From assembly GCF_003991205.1 (NCBI RefSeq), contig NZ_RXOZ01000036.1:151692-215691 (forward strand): 64,000 bases of DNA, read 5' to 3'. Under the pieces are notes generated by a model. That model was not told the origin of the DNA. It was given only the letters and a program-made list of their open reading frames with translations, and ran no database searches. The DNA is from Georgenia sp. SYP-B2076 (lineage in GTDB: Bacteria; Actinomycetota; Actinomycetes; Actinomycetales; Actinomycetaceae). A program made the position numbers and the translations under genes. Shown here piece by piece: positions 38,457-45,859 of the stretch (positions are counted from its first letter, which is position 1; every line of letters begins with the position of its first letter).

Positions 38457-39419
38457 ATGACCAACGCCGACATCGCGAGCATCACCCGCACCGCCGCGAA
38501 CCAGTACGACGTCATCACCCGGCAACAGCTCCTCGCCGCCGGTGCGACGCTGGACTGGATCAGCCGGCAGGTGCGCAACCGCCGGTGGCGGCGCCTTTTT
38601 CCCGGTGTCTACGTGGTGCACACAGGAACGGTCCGATGGCGGACCAGTGCGACTGCAGCCCTTCTGTACGCCGGGTCCGGCGCGGCGCTGAGCCACTCCA
38701 GCGCCGCGTTCCTCCACGGGCTGCGAGATCGGCCCGGGGAGCTCATCCACGTCTGCGTCCCGTCGAGCCGGCGTGTGCGACCACAACGCGGCCTCCGCAT
38801 CCACGTGCGCGACCGCATGCCACCGGCGTGGGGCCACCTGCGGGCTACCTCACCAATAGCCACCGTGCTGGACCTGGCCAGCCTGAAGACGACGACCGAG
38901 GACGACGTCGTCGGGCTCGTGTGTGCGGCGGTTCAGAAAAACATCGACATCGCTGAAATTCTTACCGAGGTCGCGAGGCGGAAGCGGCAACGCCACCGCG
39001 CCCTGCTGCTTGACCTCGCCGCCGCGGTCGACCGCGGCATCGAGTCGCCCCTGGAGTACCGCTACCACCACATCGAGCGGACCCACGGCATGCCGCTCTC
39101 GGTGCTCCAGGTCAGGCAGGTCGTGGACCATCTCTGGCTTCGCGCCGACTGCATCTACGAGGGGCTCGGCGTAAGAGTCGAACTTGATGGTCAGCTCGCT
39201 CATCCGTTCGGACGCACCGAGGCGGACGTCTGGCGCGACAACGCGGTCCTCATCGGCACGACGGAGATCACCCTGCGGTATCGATGGTTCCACGTCGCGG
39301 TCACGCCGTGCCAGGTCGCCCGGCAAGTCGTCCTCGCCCTGCGCTCACGCGGTTGGCGAGGCGTTCCAAGAACGTGCGGTCCTGGTTGCGCCGTGGCGGA
39401 GCTGGCCGTCCCTGGCTAG
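38457..39419 (+). CDS. AbiEi-like / DUF559 domain protein
   Basis: A 320-residue protein with an N-terminal AbiEi-type winged-helix region (about 5-60: ITRQQLLAAGATLDWISRQV and RLFPGVYVV) and a C-terminal DUF559/Vsr-like endonuclease-fold region (RVELDGQLAHPFGRTEADVW, DNAVLIGTTEITLRYRW at about 245-285). This two-part form is common in actinomycetes, often multi-copy, and is usually called a type IV toxin-antitoxin AbiEi family protein; no toxin partner lies adjacent. Base composition is a little lower in GC than neighbours. Stop overlaps the next gene's stop as CTAG. Confidence 0.78.
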   Translation: MTNADIASITRTAANQYDVITRQQLLAAGATLDWISRQVRNRRWRRLFPGVYVVHTGTVRWRTSATAALLYAGSGAALSHSSAAFLHGLRDRPGELIHVCVPSSRRVRPQRGLRIHVRDRMPPAWGHLRATSPIATVLDLASLKTTTEDDVVGLVCAAVQKNIDIAEILTEVARRKRQRHRALLLDLAAAVDRGIESPLEYRYHHIERTHGMPLSVLQVRQVVDHLWLRADCIYEGLGVRVELDGQLAHPFGRTEADVWRDNAVLIGTTEITLRYRWFHVAVTPCQVARQVVLALRSRGWRGVPRTCGPGCAVAELAVPG

Positions 39420-41551
39420 TCGGGCGCGGCGACCGGCACGCTGCCGTGCGGCTCGATGGCGAGCGTCCCGAACAACAGCTGGACGTCCACCGGACCGCGC
39501 GGGCCGCGCAGGCCGACGACGCTCAGGTTCGGCAGGCCCTCGACGTCCGTGCGGCGCACCGCTACGCCGTCGGCCGTGGGCTCGAGGCCCAGCAGGCTGC
39601 GGACGTTCATCAGCAGCGACGCCGACGCCCAGGCCTGCGGGGAGCAGGACGCCGGGTAGGGCACCGGGGTGGGGACCTCGGCGCGGTCGAGCCCGGAGAA
39701 GAGCTCGGGCGGGCGGCCGCGGAAGAGCCTGGCGGTCTCCAGCGCGCCGTCGACCAGGCGGTCGACCACGTCCCACCGGCCGTAACGGGCCGCCCCGGCG
39801 ATGCACAGGGCAGTGTCGTGGGGCCATACCGAGCCGTTGTGGTAGGCGAGCGGGTCGTAGGCGCCCATCGAGCTGGCAAGCGTCCGCAGGCCCCACCCGC
39901 TGAACATCTGGTCCGTGAGCAGCCGGTCGAGGTAGGCGTTGGCCAGCGCCGGCTCGGCGATGCCGCACCACAGGGCGTGCCCGGGGTTCGTGGTCAGGGA
40001 GTCGATGACGCGCCCGCGGCCGTCCACCCCCAGGGCGAACCAGCCGCGGGCGTCCCAGAAGACCTTGTTGAACCGGTCGCGCAGGCGCTCGGCCCGCTCG
40101 CGCAGCACGCGCGGCTCCTGCTGGAGGTGGACGCGCTCGGCGAGCTCGGCCGCGCCGAGCAGCGCCGCGTAGGCGTACGCCTGGACCTCCACGAGGTAGA
40201 TCGGCGGCTCGGGCAGCGAGCCGTCGACGAAGGTGATGCCGTCCCAGGAGTCCTTCCACCCCTGGTTGGACAGCCCCTCCCGGCCGCGGCGGCGGTAGCC
40301 GATGAAGCCGTGCTCGGAGCGCGCCTCGCGCAGGATCCAGCCGACGGCGGCGTCGAGCGCGGGGGCCAGCTCGGTCAGCGCCGCGTCGTCGAGCGCGCCC
40401 CACCGGGCGGCCTCCGCGGCGAGGACCACGAACAGCGGGGTGGCGTCGACGGTGCCGTAGTAGCAGCTGTGCTCGGCGAAGGCTCCTGAGGCCCCGGGCT
40501 TGCGCACCTCGTGGAGGATCTTGCCGGGCTGTTCCTCGGAGAGGGGATCGTCCCTCCGGCCCTGGAGCTCGGCGAGCTCGGCGAGGACCCCGCCCGCCAG
40601 GTCCGGCAGGAAGGGCAGCGCCATGAGCGCGGTGAGCAGGGAGTCGCGGCCGAACAGGGTCATGTACCAGGGCGCGCCCGCGGCGATCATGGACCGGCCG
40701 GGATGACCCACGTCGGTCAGGCGCAAGGCGTCCAGGTCGTCCAGCGCCCTCGCGACGGAGGGCGCTAGCCGGGGGTCCGCGGAGACGACGCTCGGCTCCT
40801 CCGGCCGTGCCCGGCGCTCGGGTGTGGCGCCCAGCGGCAGGAACGTCGCTGGCTCCAGCGGGGCCTCCTCGCCACCGGCGACGGGGACGACGTGCAGGCG
40901 CACGTGCACCGAGCCGCGGGCCGGCACACGGAGGCGCCACATGAGCATGCCGGTCTCGGGATCACCGGCATGGGGCGCCGGCTCGGCGCGGAAGCGGGTG
41001 CTCAGGTCGAGGGACCCGGCGGGCAGGATCTGCCATCCGCCGTCGTGGGCGCTCAGGTGCCCGGGCGGATCGTGCTTGCCGGCCTTGACGTCGAAGACAT
41101 GGGCGAAGTCCGCCGCCACGAACAGCCGCAGCACCACGTCGCGGTCGTGGCGCCCGGTCTCGCGCAGCTCGAGGTCGTCCAGCATCCCCCCGCCGAGCTG
41201 CCGCCTGCGCACGATCAGGCACGACGACGGCGCCATGGTGGTTCCGTCGAGGAGCCGCATGACGGTGACCGCCGAGGACGGCGTCGGCGTGCTGGATGCG
41301 AGGGTCTCCACGTGGGCGCCGTCGACCTGGATCATGAGGTGGCTCAGGTGCCGGCGGTCGTCGTAGACCAGCCCGTGGGTGCGCCCGCGCATCTGCCCGG
41401 CCCGGCCGCTGATCGCGAACGACCTGCCCTCGACGAGCGTCAGCTCCGCGGGTCCGCCGACCGACGGGACCGCCTCGGCCGCGGCGTCCAGGGGCGAGGC
41501 GTCAGAGGGCCCGGGGTCGGGCGACCCACCAGCAGATCCGTCGGTAGCCAT
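39416..41551 (-). CDS. Glycogen debranching-type amylo-alpha-1,6-glucosidase
   Basis: A 711-residue protein: N-terminal GDE_N_bis domain (about 35-260, SFAISGRAGQMRGRTHGLVY) and a C-terminal (alpha/alpha)6 MGH1/GH15-like barrel (about 290-700). Active-site stretches include APWYMTLFGRDSLL, GWKDSWDGI, YHNGSVWPHDTAL and CSPQAWASAS. Such proteins are annotated as glycogen debranching N-terminal domain proteins and act on alpha-glucan branch points or trehalose-like sugars in the cytoplasm. It converges on the AbiEi-like gene, and a 34-bp minisatellite lies upstream. Confidence 0.88.
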   Translation of the reverse strand: MATDGSAGGSPDPGPSDASPLDAAAEAVPSVGGPAELTLVEGRSFAISGRAGQMRGRTHGLVYDDRRHLSHLMIQVDGAHVETLASSTPTPSSAVTVMRLLDGTTMAPSSCLIVRRRQLGGGMLDDLELRETGRHDRDVVLRLFVAADFAHVFDVKAGKHDPPGHLSAHDGGWQILPAGSLDLSTRFRAEPAPHAGDPETGMLMWRLRVPARGSVHVRLHVVPVAGGEEAPLEPATFLPLGATPERRARPEEPSVVSADPRLAPSVARALDDLDALRLTDVGHPGRSMIAAGAPWYMTLFGRDSLLTALMALPFLPDLAGGVLAELAELQGRRDDPLSEEQPGKILHEVRKPGASGAFAEHSCYYGTVDATPLFVVLAAEAARWGALDDAALTELAPALDAAVGWILREARSEHGFIGYRRRGREGLSNQGWKDSWDGITFVDGSLPEPPIYLVEVQAYAYAALLGAAELAERVHLQQEPRVLRERAERLRDRFNKVFWDARGWFALGVDGRGRVIDSLTTNPGHALWCGIAEPALANAYLDRLLTDQMFSGWGLRTLASSMGAYDPLAYHNGSVWPHDTALCIAGAARYGRWDVVDRLVDGALETARLFRGRPPELFSGLDRAEVPTPVPYPASCSPQAWASASLLMNVRSLLGLEPTADGVAVRRTDVEGLPNLSVVGLRGPRGPVDVQLLFGTLAIEPHGSVPVAAPD

Positions 41552-41984
41552 GGGAACCAGTGTGGGACGCGGGGGCGGGCGCGTCGAGGGGCGTGTGCAG
41601 GTGCGGGCGAGGACTGGCGGTCGTCGTGTTCCGGGCGCTCGGTGGCGCGCACGGGCGGGCCGGTGGGGCGCGCGGCATTCAGCGCGGGCGGGTGCTCAGC
41701 GCGGCCGTGCGGTCAGCGCGGGCGGGTGCTCAGCGCGGCCGTGCGGTCAGCGCGGGCGGGTGCTCAGCGCGGCCGTGCGGTCAGCGCGGGCGGGTGCTCA
41801 GCGCAGCCGTGCGGTCAGCGCGGGCGGGTGCTCAGCGCAGCCGTGCGGTCAGCGCGGGCGGGTGCTCAGCGCAGCCGTGCGGTCAGCGCGGGCGGGTGCT
41901 CAGCGCAGCCGTGCGGTCAGCGCGGGCGGGTGCTCAGTGCGGCCGTGCGGTCAGCGCGGGCGGGTGCTCAGCGCGGCCCCGTGC
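41552..41984. other. Gap dominated by a minisatellite
   Basis: Between the debrancher start and the CDF stop. Apart from the 34-bp repeat array, the first 125 bp hold no recognisable feature; a debrancher promoter must lie in or beside this stretch. Confidence 0.5.
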
Positions 41985-41985
41985 T
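41680..41985. repeat. Nine-unit 34-bp minisatellite
   Basis: The core CAGCGCGGGCGGGTGCTCAG starts at 41680, 41714, 41748, 41782, 41816, 41850, 41884, 41918 and 41952, exactly 34 bp apart. Units differ by a G/A change in GCGCGGCC versus GCGCAGCC; the A form occurs in four consecutive units. The period is not a multiple of three, so it is not coding. It ends at the CDF stop codon. Confidence 0.9.
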
Positions 41986-42935
41986 CAGTGCGTCGCGCTG
42001 TCCGTGCGCGCCCGGGGTGCACCGTCGGCGCGTAGGAGATCCGGCTCGATGTAGATCTGCAGGTGCAGCGGCACGGCCGCGCGCACGCGCACCTCGGCGG
42101 CGTCGATCGCCCGGGCGATCTGCTCGGCCGAGTCGTTCGCGGAGACGGCAACCTTGGCCGCGACCAGGACGTCGTCGGGGCCCAGGTGCAGCGTGCGCAT
42201 GTGGATGACCTCGTCCACGCCCTCGCCCCGCAGGGCCTTCTCGATGGCGTCGTGGTGCGCGGGCAGCGCCGACTCCCCCAGCAGCATCGACGCCATCTCG
42301 CGCGCGAGGAAGATGGCGATGACCACGAGCAGGATGCCGATGGCCGCGGAGCCGACGGCGTCCCAGCGCCCGTCGTGGGTGGCCAGCGTCATGCCGACGC
42401 CGAAGAGGCCGAAGACCAGGCCGACGAGCGCGCCGAAGTCCTCGAGCAGGATGACGGGGATCTCCGGGGCACGTGAGGCCCGCACGTACTCCATGAGCGA
42501 GTGGCTCCCGCGCACGGCGTTGGCCTCCTTGATCGCCACCATGAAGGAGCGGCTTTCCAGGACGATCGCGAGGACCAGCACCACCACGGGCACCCACTGC
42601 CATGAGTCGATCGGGTGCGGCTCGGCGAACTTGTGCCATGCCTCGTACAACGCGAAGCACCCGCCGAGGCTGAACAGCACGATCGACACGATGAAGGCGT
42701 ACACGTAGCGGGAGCGGCCGTACCCGAACTGGTGGACGCTCGAGGCCTTGCGCGCCGCCCGCTTGCCGCCCACGAGCAGCAGCACCTGGTTGCCGGAGTC
42801 GGCGACGGAGTGGATCGACTCGGCCAGCATGGAGCTCGAGCCCGTCAGCAGGTAGGCGACGAACTTCGCCACCGCGATCCCGATGTTCGCCGTCAGTGCG
42901 GCGATGATCGCCTTGGTCCCGCCGCTGGCCGACAT
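41985..42935 (-). CDS. Cation diffusion facilitator transporter
   Basis: A 316-residue CDF exporter of divalent metals (zinc, cobalt, iron or manganese). Six helices fall between residues 10 and 215. Metal-site motifs are ESIHSVADSGNQ in helix 2 and LLEDFGALVG in helix 5, where Glu-Asp replaces the common His-Asp, as in the SLC30A9-like group. The cytoplasmic ferredoxin-like domain follows (about 225-300; VIHMRTLHLGPDDVL). No regulator is adjacent. The gene runs into the minisatellite. Confidence 0.88.
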   Translation of the reverse strand: MSASGGTKAIIAALTANIGIAVAKFVAYLLTGSSSMLAESIHSVADSGNQVLLLVGGKRAARKASSVHQFGYGRSRYVYAFIVSIVLFSLGGCFALYEAWHKFAEPHPIDSWQWVPVVVLVLAIVLESRSFMVAIKEANAVRGSHSLMEYVRASRAPEIPVILLEDFGALVGLVFGLFGVGMTLATHDGRWDAVGSAAIGILLVVIAIFLAREMASMLLGESALPAHHDAIEKALRGEGVDEVIHMRTLHLGPDDVLVAAKVAVSANDSAEQIARAIDAAEVRVRAAVPLHLQIYIEPDLLRADGAPRARTDSATH

Positions 42936-43002
42936 GCGCTCTCCCCGTGCTCGATGTGACGAACCGTCAGGTCCGCGTCACAGGTTAGTGGGCATCGGTG
43001 AG

Positions 43003-43099
43003 ACGCGCCCCGCCGGGCGGCCGGCGGGGCGCAACGCCCGCCGGGCGGCCGGCGGGTGGCAGCGCCCGCCGGGCGGCGCACCGCGGGGCGCCCGCCGGG
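43003..43099. terminator. GC repeat/hairpin block after the Trm112-like gene
   Basis: CGCCCGCCGGGCGGC-type units occur three times; each is self-complementary and can fold as GCCCGCCGGGC. The block lies directly beyond the Trm112-like stop and before the CDF gene's start, fitting a terminator. Confidence 0.45.
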
Positions 43100-43336
43100 T
43101 CAGTCGCCCTCGACGACCTTGTCGACGTGCCGCGCCTCGGACTCCAGCAGGATCGGGACGCCGTCGCGCACGGGGTAGGCGAGGGCGTTGACCTCGCTGG
43201 TCGAGACGAGCTCGGGCTCGCCGTCCGGGCCGACGCCGTCGACGAGCGGGGCGCCGGTGACGGGGCACCGGAGGATCTGGCGCACCCACGGGTCGATCGA
43301 GAGGATCGGGGTGCTGGTGCGGGAGGGTTCGCTCAT
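43100..43336 (-). CDS. Trm112-family small protein
   Basis: A 78-residue protein matching the Trm112/YcaR family by its core: ILRCPVTGAPL (Cys24), a central strand-rich part and LAYPVRDGVPILLESEAR. Family members are small partners or chaperones of methyltransferases, often with a zinc knuckle; here only one Cys of the usual set remains, as in many actinobacterial members. ATG with CAGGAG upstream. It lies in the conserved envelope neighbourhood next to the DUF3499 gene. Confidence 0.85.
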   Translation of the reverse strand: MSEPSRTSTPILSIDPWVRQILRCPVTGAPLVDGVGPDGEPELVSTSEVNALAYPVRDGVPILLESEARHVDKVVEGD

Positions 43337-43422
43337 GCCGGTGGCTCCTGAGGTCTGGGGGTCTGCCGCCAGCCTACGCGCGGGCGCGATCCCGGCCGTG
43401 TCCAGACAGGCGGGTCTGCGAT

Positions 43423-43830
43423 CTACTCGCCGTCGCCCCGGAGCACCCGCAGGTGCCCGCGGCGCCCGATCTCGCCGTCGACGCCGGACTCGGGCAGGCG
43501 GTGGGTGACGGGCGCGGCCGACCCGGGGCGCATGGCCGGCGTGGACCGCTGCGGCTTCGTCCGGGAGGCCTCGCGCACGGCGTCCGCCAGGGCGACGAGG
43601 TCGTCGTCGGAGGGGCTCGCCGGCACGAAGTCGGTGGCGAGGCGGACCACGTCCCACCCGCGCGGGACGGTCAGGCGCTCGGCGTGGACCTCGCACAGGT
43701 CGTACGCGTGGGGCTCGGCCGAGGTGGACAACGGGCCGAGCACGGCGGTGGAGTCACCGTAGACATAGGTGAGGGTCGCCACGGCGGCTCGGGAGCAGGC
43801 TGACCTGCTGCACTGGCGGACTGCTCTCAC
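43423..43830 (-). CDS. DUF3499 family protein
   Basis: A 135-residue actinobacterial protein equivalent in position and sequence to M. tuberculosis Rv3258c. The conserved half is QCSRSACSRAAVATLTYVYG (Cys7, Cys12), LGPLSTSAEPHAYDLCEVHA (Cys46, His49) and TVPRGWDVVRL: a likely zinc-binding fold. The rest is variable. Divergent from the metallopeptidase-like gene, as in mycobacteria. Function unknown. Confidence 0.9.
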   Translation of the reverse strand: MRAVRQCSRSACSRAAVATLTYVYGDSTAVLGPLSTSAEPHAYDLCEVHAERLTVPRGWDVVRLATDFVPASPSDDDLVALADAVREASRTKPQRSTPAMRPGSAAPVTHRLPESGVDGEIGRRGHLRVLRGDGE

Positions 43831-43954
43831 AGCGGTTCAGGCTACCGCCTGGTGGGCACGGACCCGCGCTTCCGCGCCGTGAGACGCGCGACTCACTGCA
43901 GCGCGCCGTCCCGCCCCGGCTGCGGGTGCCCGACGGTCGACTAGCCTCGTGGGC

Positions 43955-44419
43955 GTGACTGACCCAGGGACGCCGTCGTCCGCGATGCCCGTGCGCCGCC
44001 CGGCGCGCCGCCGCGACCGGCACGGCCGGGGCCTGCGCGGCCCACTTCTGCCGCCGAACCTGCCGGGCTGGAAGACGCGCGGCGACAAGTTCGACGACGT
44101 CGTGCTGCGCTCCGTGCGCCGCCTCGAGCGGCGGTGGGCGAAGCAGCTCGACGGGGTGGAGTTCGCCGTGGAGGAGGTCCCGCCCTCGGACCCGGCGCCG
44201 TGGGAGCACCGTACGGTCGCGCTCGGCCGGTACTTCCCCGCCGACTCCGCGTCCGGGCTCACCCACCGGATCGTCGTCTACCGCCGGCCGGTGCTCGCCC
44301 GGTGCGAGGACCCGGAGGAGATCGAGCTGCTCGTGCGCGTCGTGCTGGTCGAGGAGGTCGCGGGCATGCTGGGCCGGGCCCCGGAGGAGATCGACCCGGA
44401 GTATCCGGGCGAGGAGTGA
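43955..44419 (+). CDS. Metallopeptidase-family protein with degenerate motif (Rv3259-like)
   Basis: A 154-residue protein of the PF06262-type zincin family, the neighbour of DUF3499 in actinobacteria. The site that would be HExxH reads VEEVAGMLG (132-140), so both zinc histidines are missing and catalysis is doubtful; the degenerate form is common in this clade. The basic N-terminus (RRPARRRDRHGRG) is probably disordered. GTG at 43955 is preferred because TAGCCT lies 7 nt upstream, indicating a leaderless start; GTG at 43949 is the alternative. Confidence 0.8.
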   Translation: MTDPGTPSSAMPVRRPARRRDRHGRGLRGPLLPPNLPGWKTRGDKFDDVVLRSVRRLERRWAKQLDGVEFAVEEVPPSDPAPWEHRTVALGRYFPADSASGLTHRIVVYRRPVLARCEDPEEIELLVRVVLVEEVAGMLGRAPEEIDPEYPGEE

Positions 44420-44588
44420 GGCCGCCCGGACCCGGCGAGCCTGACCGGACCGGACCGGCACCGAGGACTTTTTTCGCTCCGCGCTCGTCCTAATCAGGGG
44501 TAATCTTCGTCCGATCGGATGGAAGGCCGAGAAGCCCCTCCGTCACACCGAGCGATCGGTGCACAGCCACACCGCCCGGGAGGCGACC

Positions 44589-45236
44589 ATGATGGACCCG
44601 TCGCAGCCGGTCATCGAACGGTGGGGCGCGTCGCTGAACTTCGCCACCACCGCTGTGCTCGCGGTCCACGGGCCCGGCCAGGACGCCAGCCACATGCGCG
44701 ACCTCGCTGCGCGGGTGGCCGACCCGGGGGCCGCCTACTTCGCGCCGCAGGCGCCCGGCGGGCACTGGTTCCCCGAGAGGGTCACCGAGCCGTTCGAGGT
44801 CAACCAGCCCGAGCTCGACGAGTCGCTCGAAGCCGTCCTCGCCACCCTCACGCACATCATGCGCTCGGGTTTCGCGCCGGCGCGCACCGTGCTGCTGGGC
44901 TTCTCGCAGGGCGCGTGCCTCCTGGCGCACCACATCGTCACCTCCAGGGTGGCTTTCGGCGGTGCCGTCCTCCTCGGCGGCGGCTACCTCGGGCCGGACG
45001 GGACGGCGGCACCCGTGACCAGCCGCTGGGACGGGCGGCCCGTCTTCCTCGGGCTCTCCCGCGAGGACCCATGGGTCCCCCTCTCGCGCGCCGAGGAGAC
45101 CGCCGACGTGCTGCGCCGGCGCGGGGCCGACGTGGAGCTGCGCGTCTACCGCGGGGCCCGCCTGGCTCCGAACGACGACCAGGTGCGCGCCGCGCGCGAC
45201 GTGCTCGCCCGGGTGCGGGGCGAACAGGCGGCGTAG
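44589..45236 (+). CDS. Alpha/beta hydrolase (phospholipase/carboxylesterase family), His apparently absent
   Basis: A 215-residue hydrolase of the Abhydrolase_2/YpfH type. The nucleophile elbow GFSQGA has Ser106 and the acid is probably Asp160 in SREDPWVP. Where the family has its catalytic His (usually GxxH), the sequence reads YRGARLAPNDDQ with no His. Either another residue serves or the protein is inactive. ATG at 44589 has GGGAGG 5 nt upstream; GTG at 44559 is possible. The stop codon is part of the first 25-bp repeat downstream. Confidence 0.8.
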   Translation: MMDPSQPVIERWGASLNFATTAVLAVHGPGQDASHMRDLAARVADPGAAYFAPQAPGGHWFPERVTEPFEVNQPELDESLEAVLATLTHIMRSGFAPARTVLLGFSQGACLLAHHIVTSRVAFGGAVLLGGGYLGPDGTAAPVTSRWDGRPVFLGLSREDPWVPLSRAEETADVLRRRGADVELRVYRGARLAPNDDQVRAARDVLARVRGEQAA

Positions 45237-45320
45237 GGGTGTGCCAGGCCAGGCGACGTAGGGGTGTGCCAGCCCAGGCGACGTAGGGGTGTGCCAGCCC
45301 AGGCGACGTAGGGGTGTGCA
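45233..45320. repeat. Four tandem 25-bp repeats at the hydrolase 3' end
   Basis: GTAGGGGTGTGCCAGCCCAG-type units start at 45233, 45258, 45283 and 45308. The first contains the TAG stop of the hydrolase gene, so the array grew out of the gene's end. Confidence 0.85.
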
Positions 45321-45441
45321 AGGTGTCTCGGCGGTATTGGGCAAGCGCTCGCGGGTGATCCGGCGCTCGCTCTCAGCTCCTTCCCTGGCTCCGGCCTCCC
45401 TCAGTCCGCCGCCCGGGGTCCTCGTCCGTCCGGCCCCGCGC

Positions 45442-45530
45442 GGATCGCGCCGCAAAGCGGTGCCGGAGTGGCTGCTGAGGCGAAATCGACGCCAAATGTG
45501 CCCCCATGAGCGGCGTTTGTGGCGCGATCC
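45442..45530. repeat. Palindrome-bounded element, copy B
   Basis: An 89-bp element whose 15-bp ends (GGATCGCGCCGCAAA and TTTGTGGCGCGATCC) are inverted with one mismatch. It is identical to copy C at 87 of 89 positions, and its end sequence is shared with the element at 4645-4779. Confidence 0.75.
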
Positions 45531-45699
45531 GCGCGCCATCGCTCCTGCACACCCCCAGCGGACCCACCCGAGGTCGCCTTGCGGCTTGGAACTGCCCGGA
45601 TCGATGCCGTGCGTCCCCGCGAACCCGCTGAAGTCGCGTTATGGCGACATCTCTGTGGTTCGTCACCGCACAACCGCACGGACGAACCGGGCGTCGCCC

Positions 45700-45788
45700 G
45701 GATCGCGCCGCAAAGCGATGCCGGAGTGGCTGCTGAGGCGAAATCGGCGCCAAATGTGCCCCCATGAGCGGCGTTTGTGGCGCGATCC
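45700..45788. repeat. Palindrome-bounded element, copy C
   Basis: Second 89-bp copy, 258 bp after copy B and differing from it by two bases. Similarity continues about 50 bp beyond both copies (GCACACCCC, GCGGACCCA), and the GGACCGGGCGTCG lead-in recurs near 45880, so the larger unit is tandemly repeated two and a half times. Confidence 0.75.
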
Positions 45789-45859
45789 GGGCGCGATGGC
45801 TCCCGCACACCCCGCGGACCCATCCGAGATCGCGTTGAGGCCCAAATGCGTACTGATCG

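Larger units (their letters stand above)
45237..45859. other. Repeat-rich gap between hydrolase and DUF5719-like gene
   Basis: A 623-bp convergent gap without a credible gene. It holds the 25-bp array, then two nearly identical 89-bp palindrome-bounded elements embedded in a 258-bp tandem duplication, and a partial third unit running to about 45900. Confidence 0.7.

Noticed and set aside
41680..41985. 34-bp repeats as a CRISPR array or coding repeat
   Set aside because: No unique spacers between units, and the period is not divisible by three.
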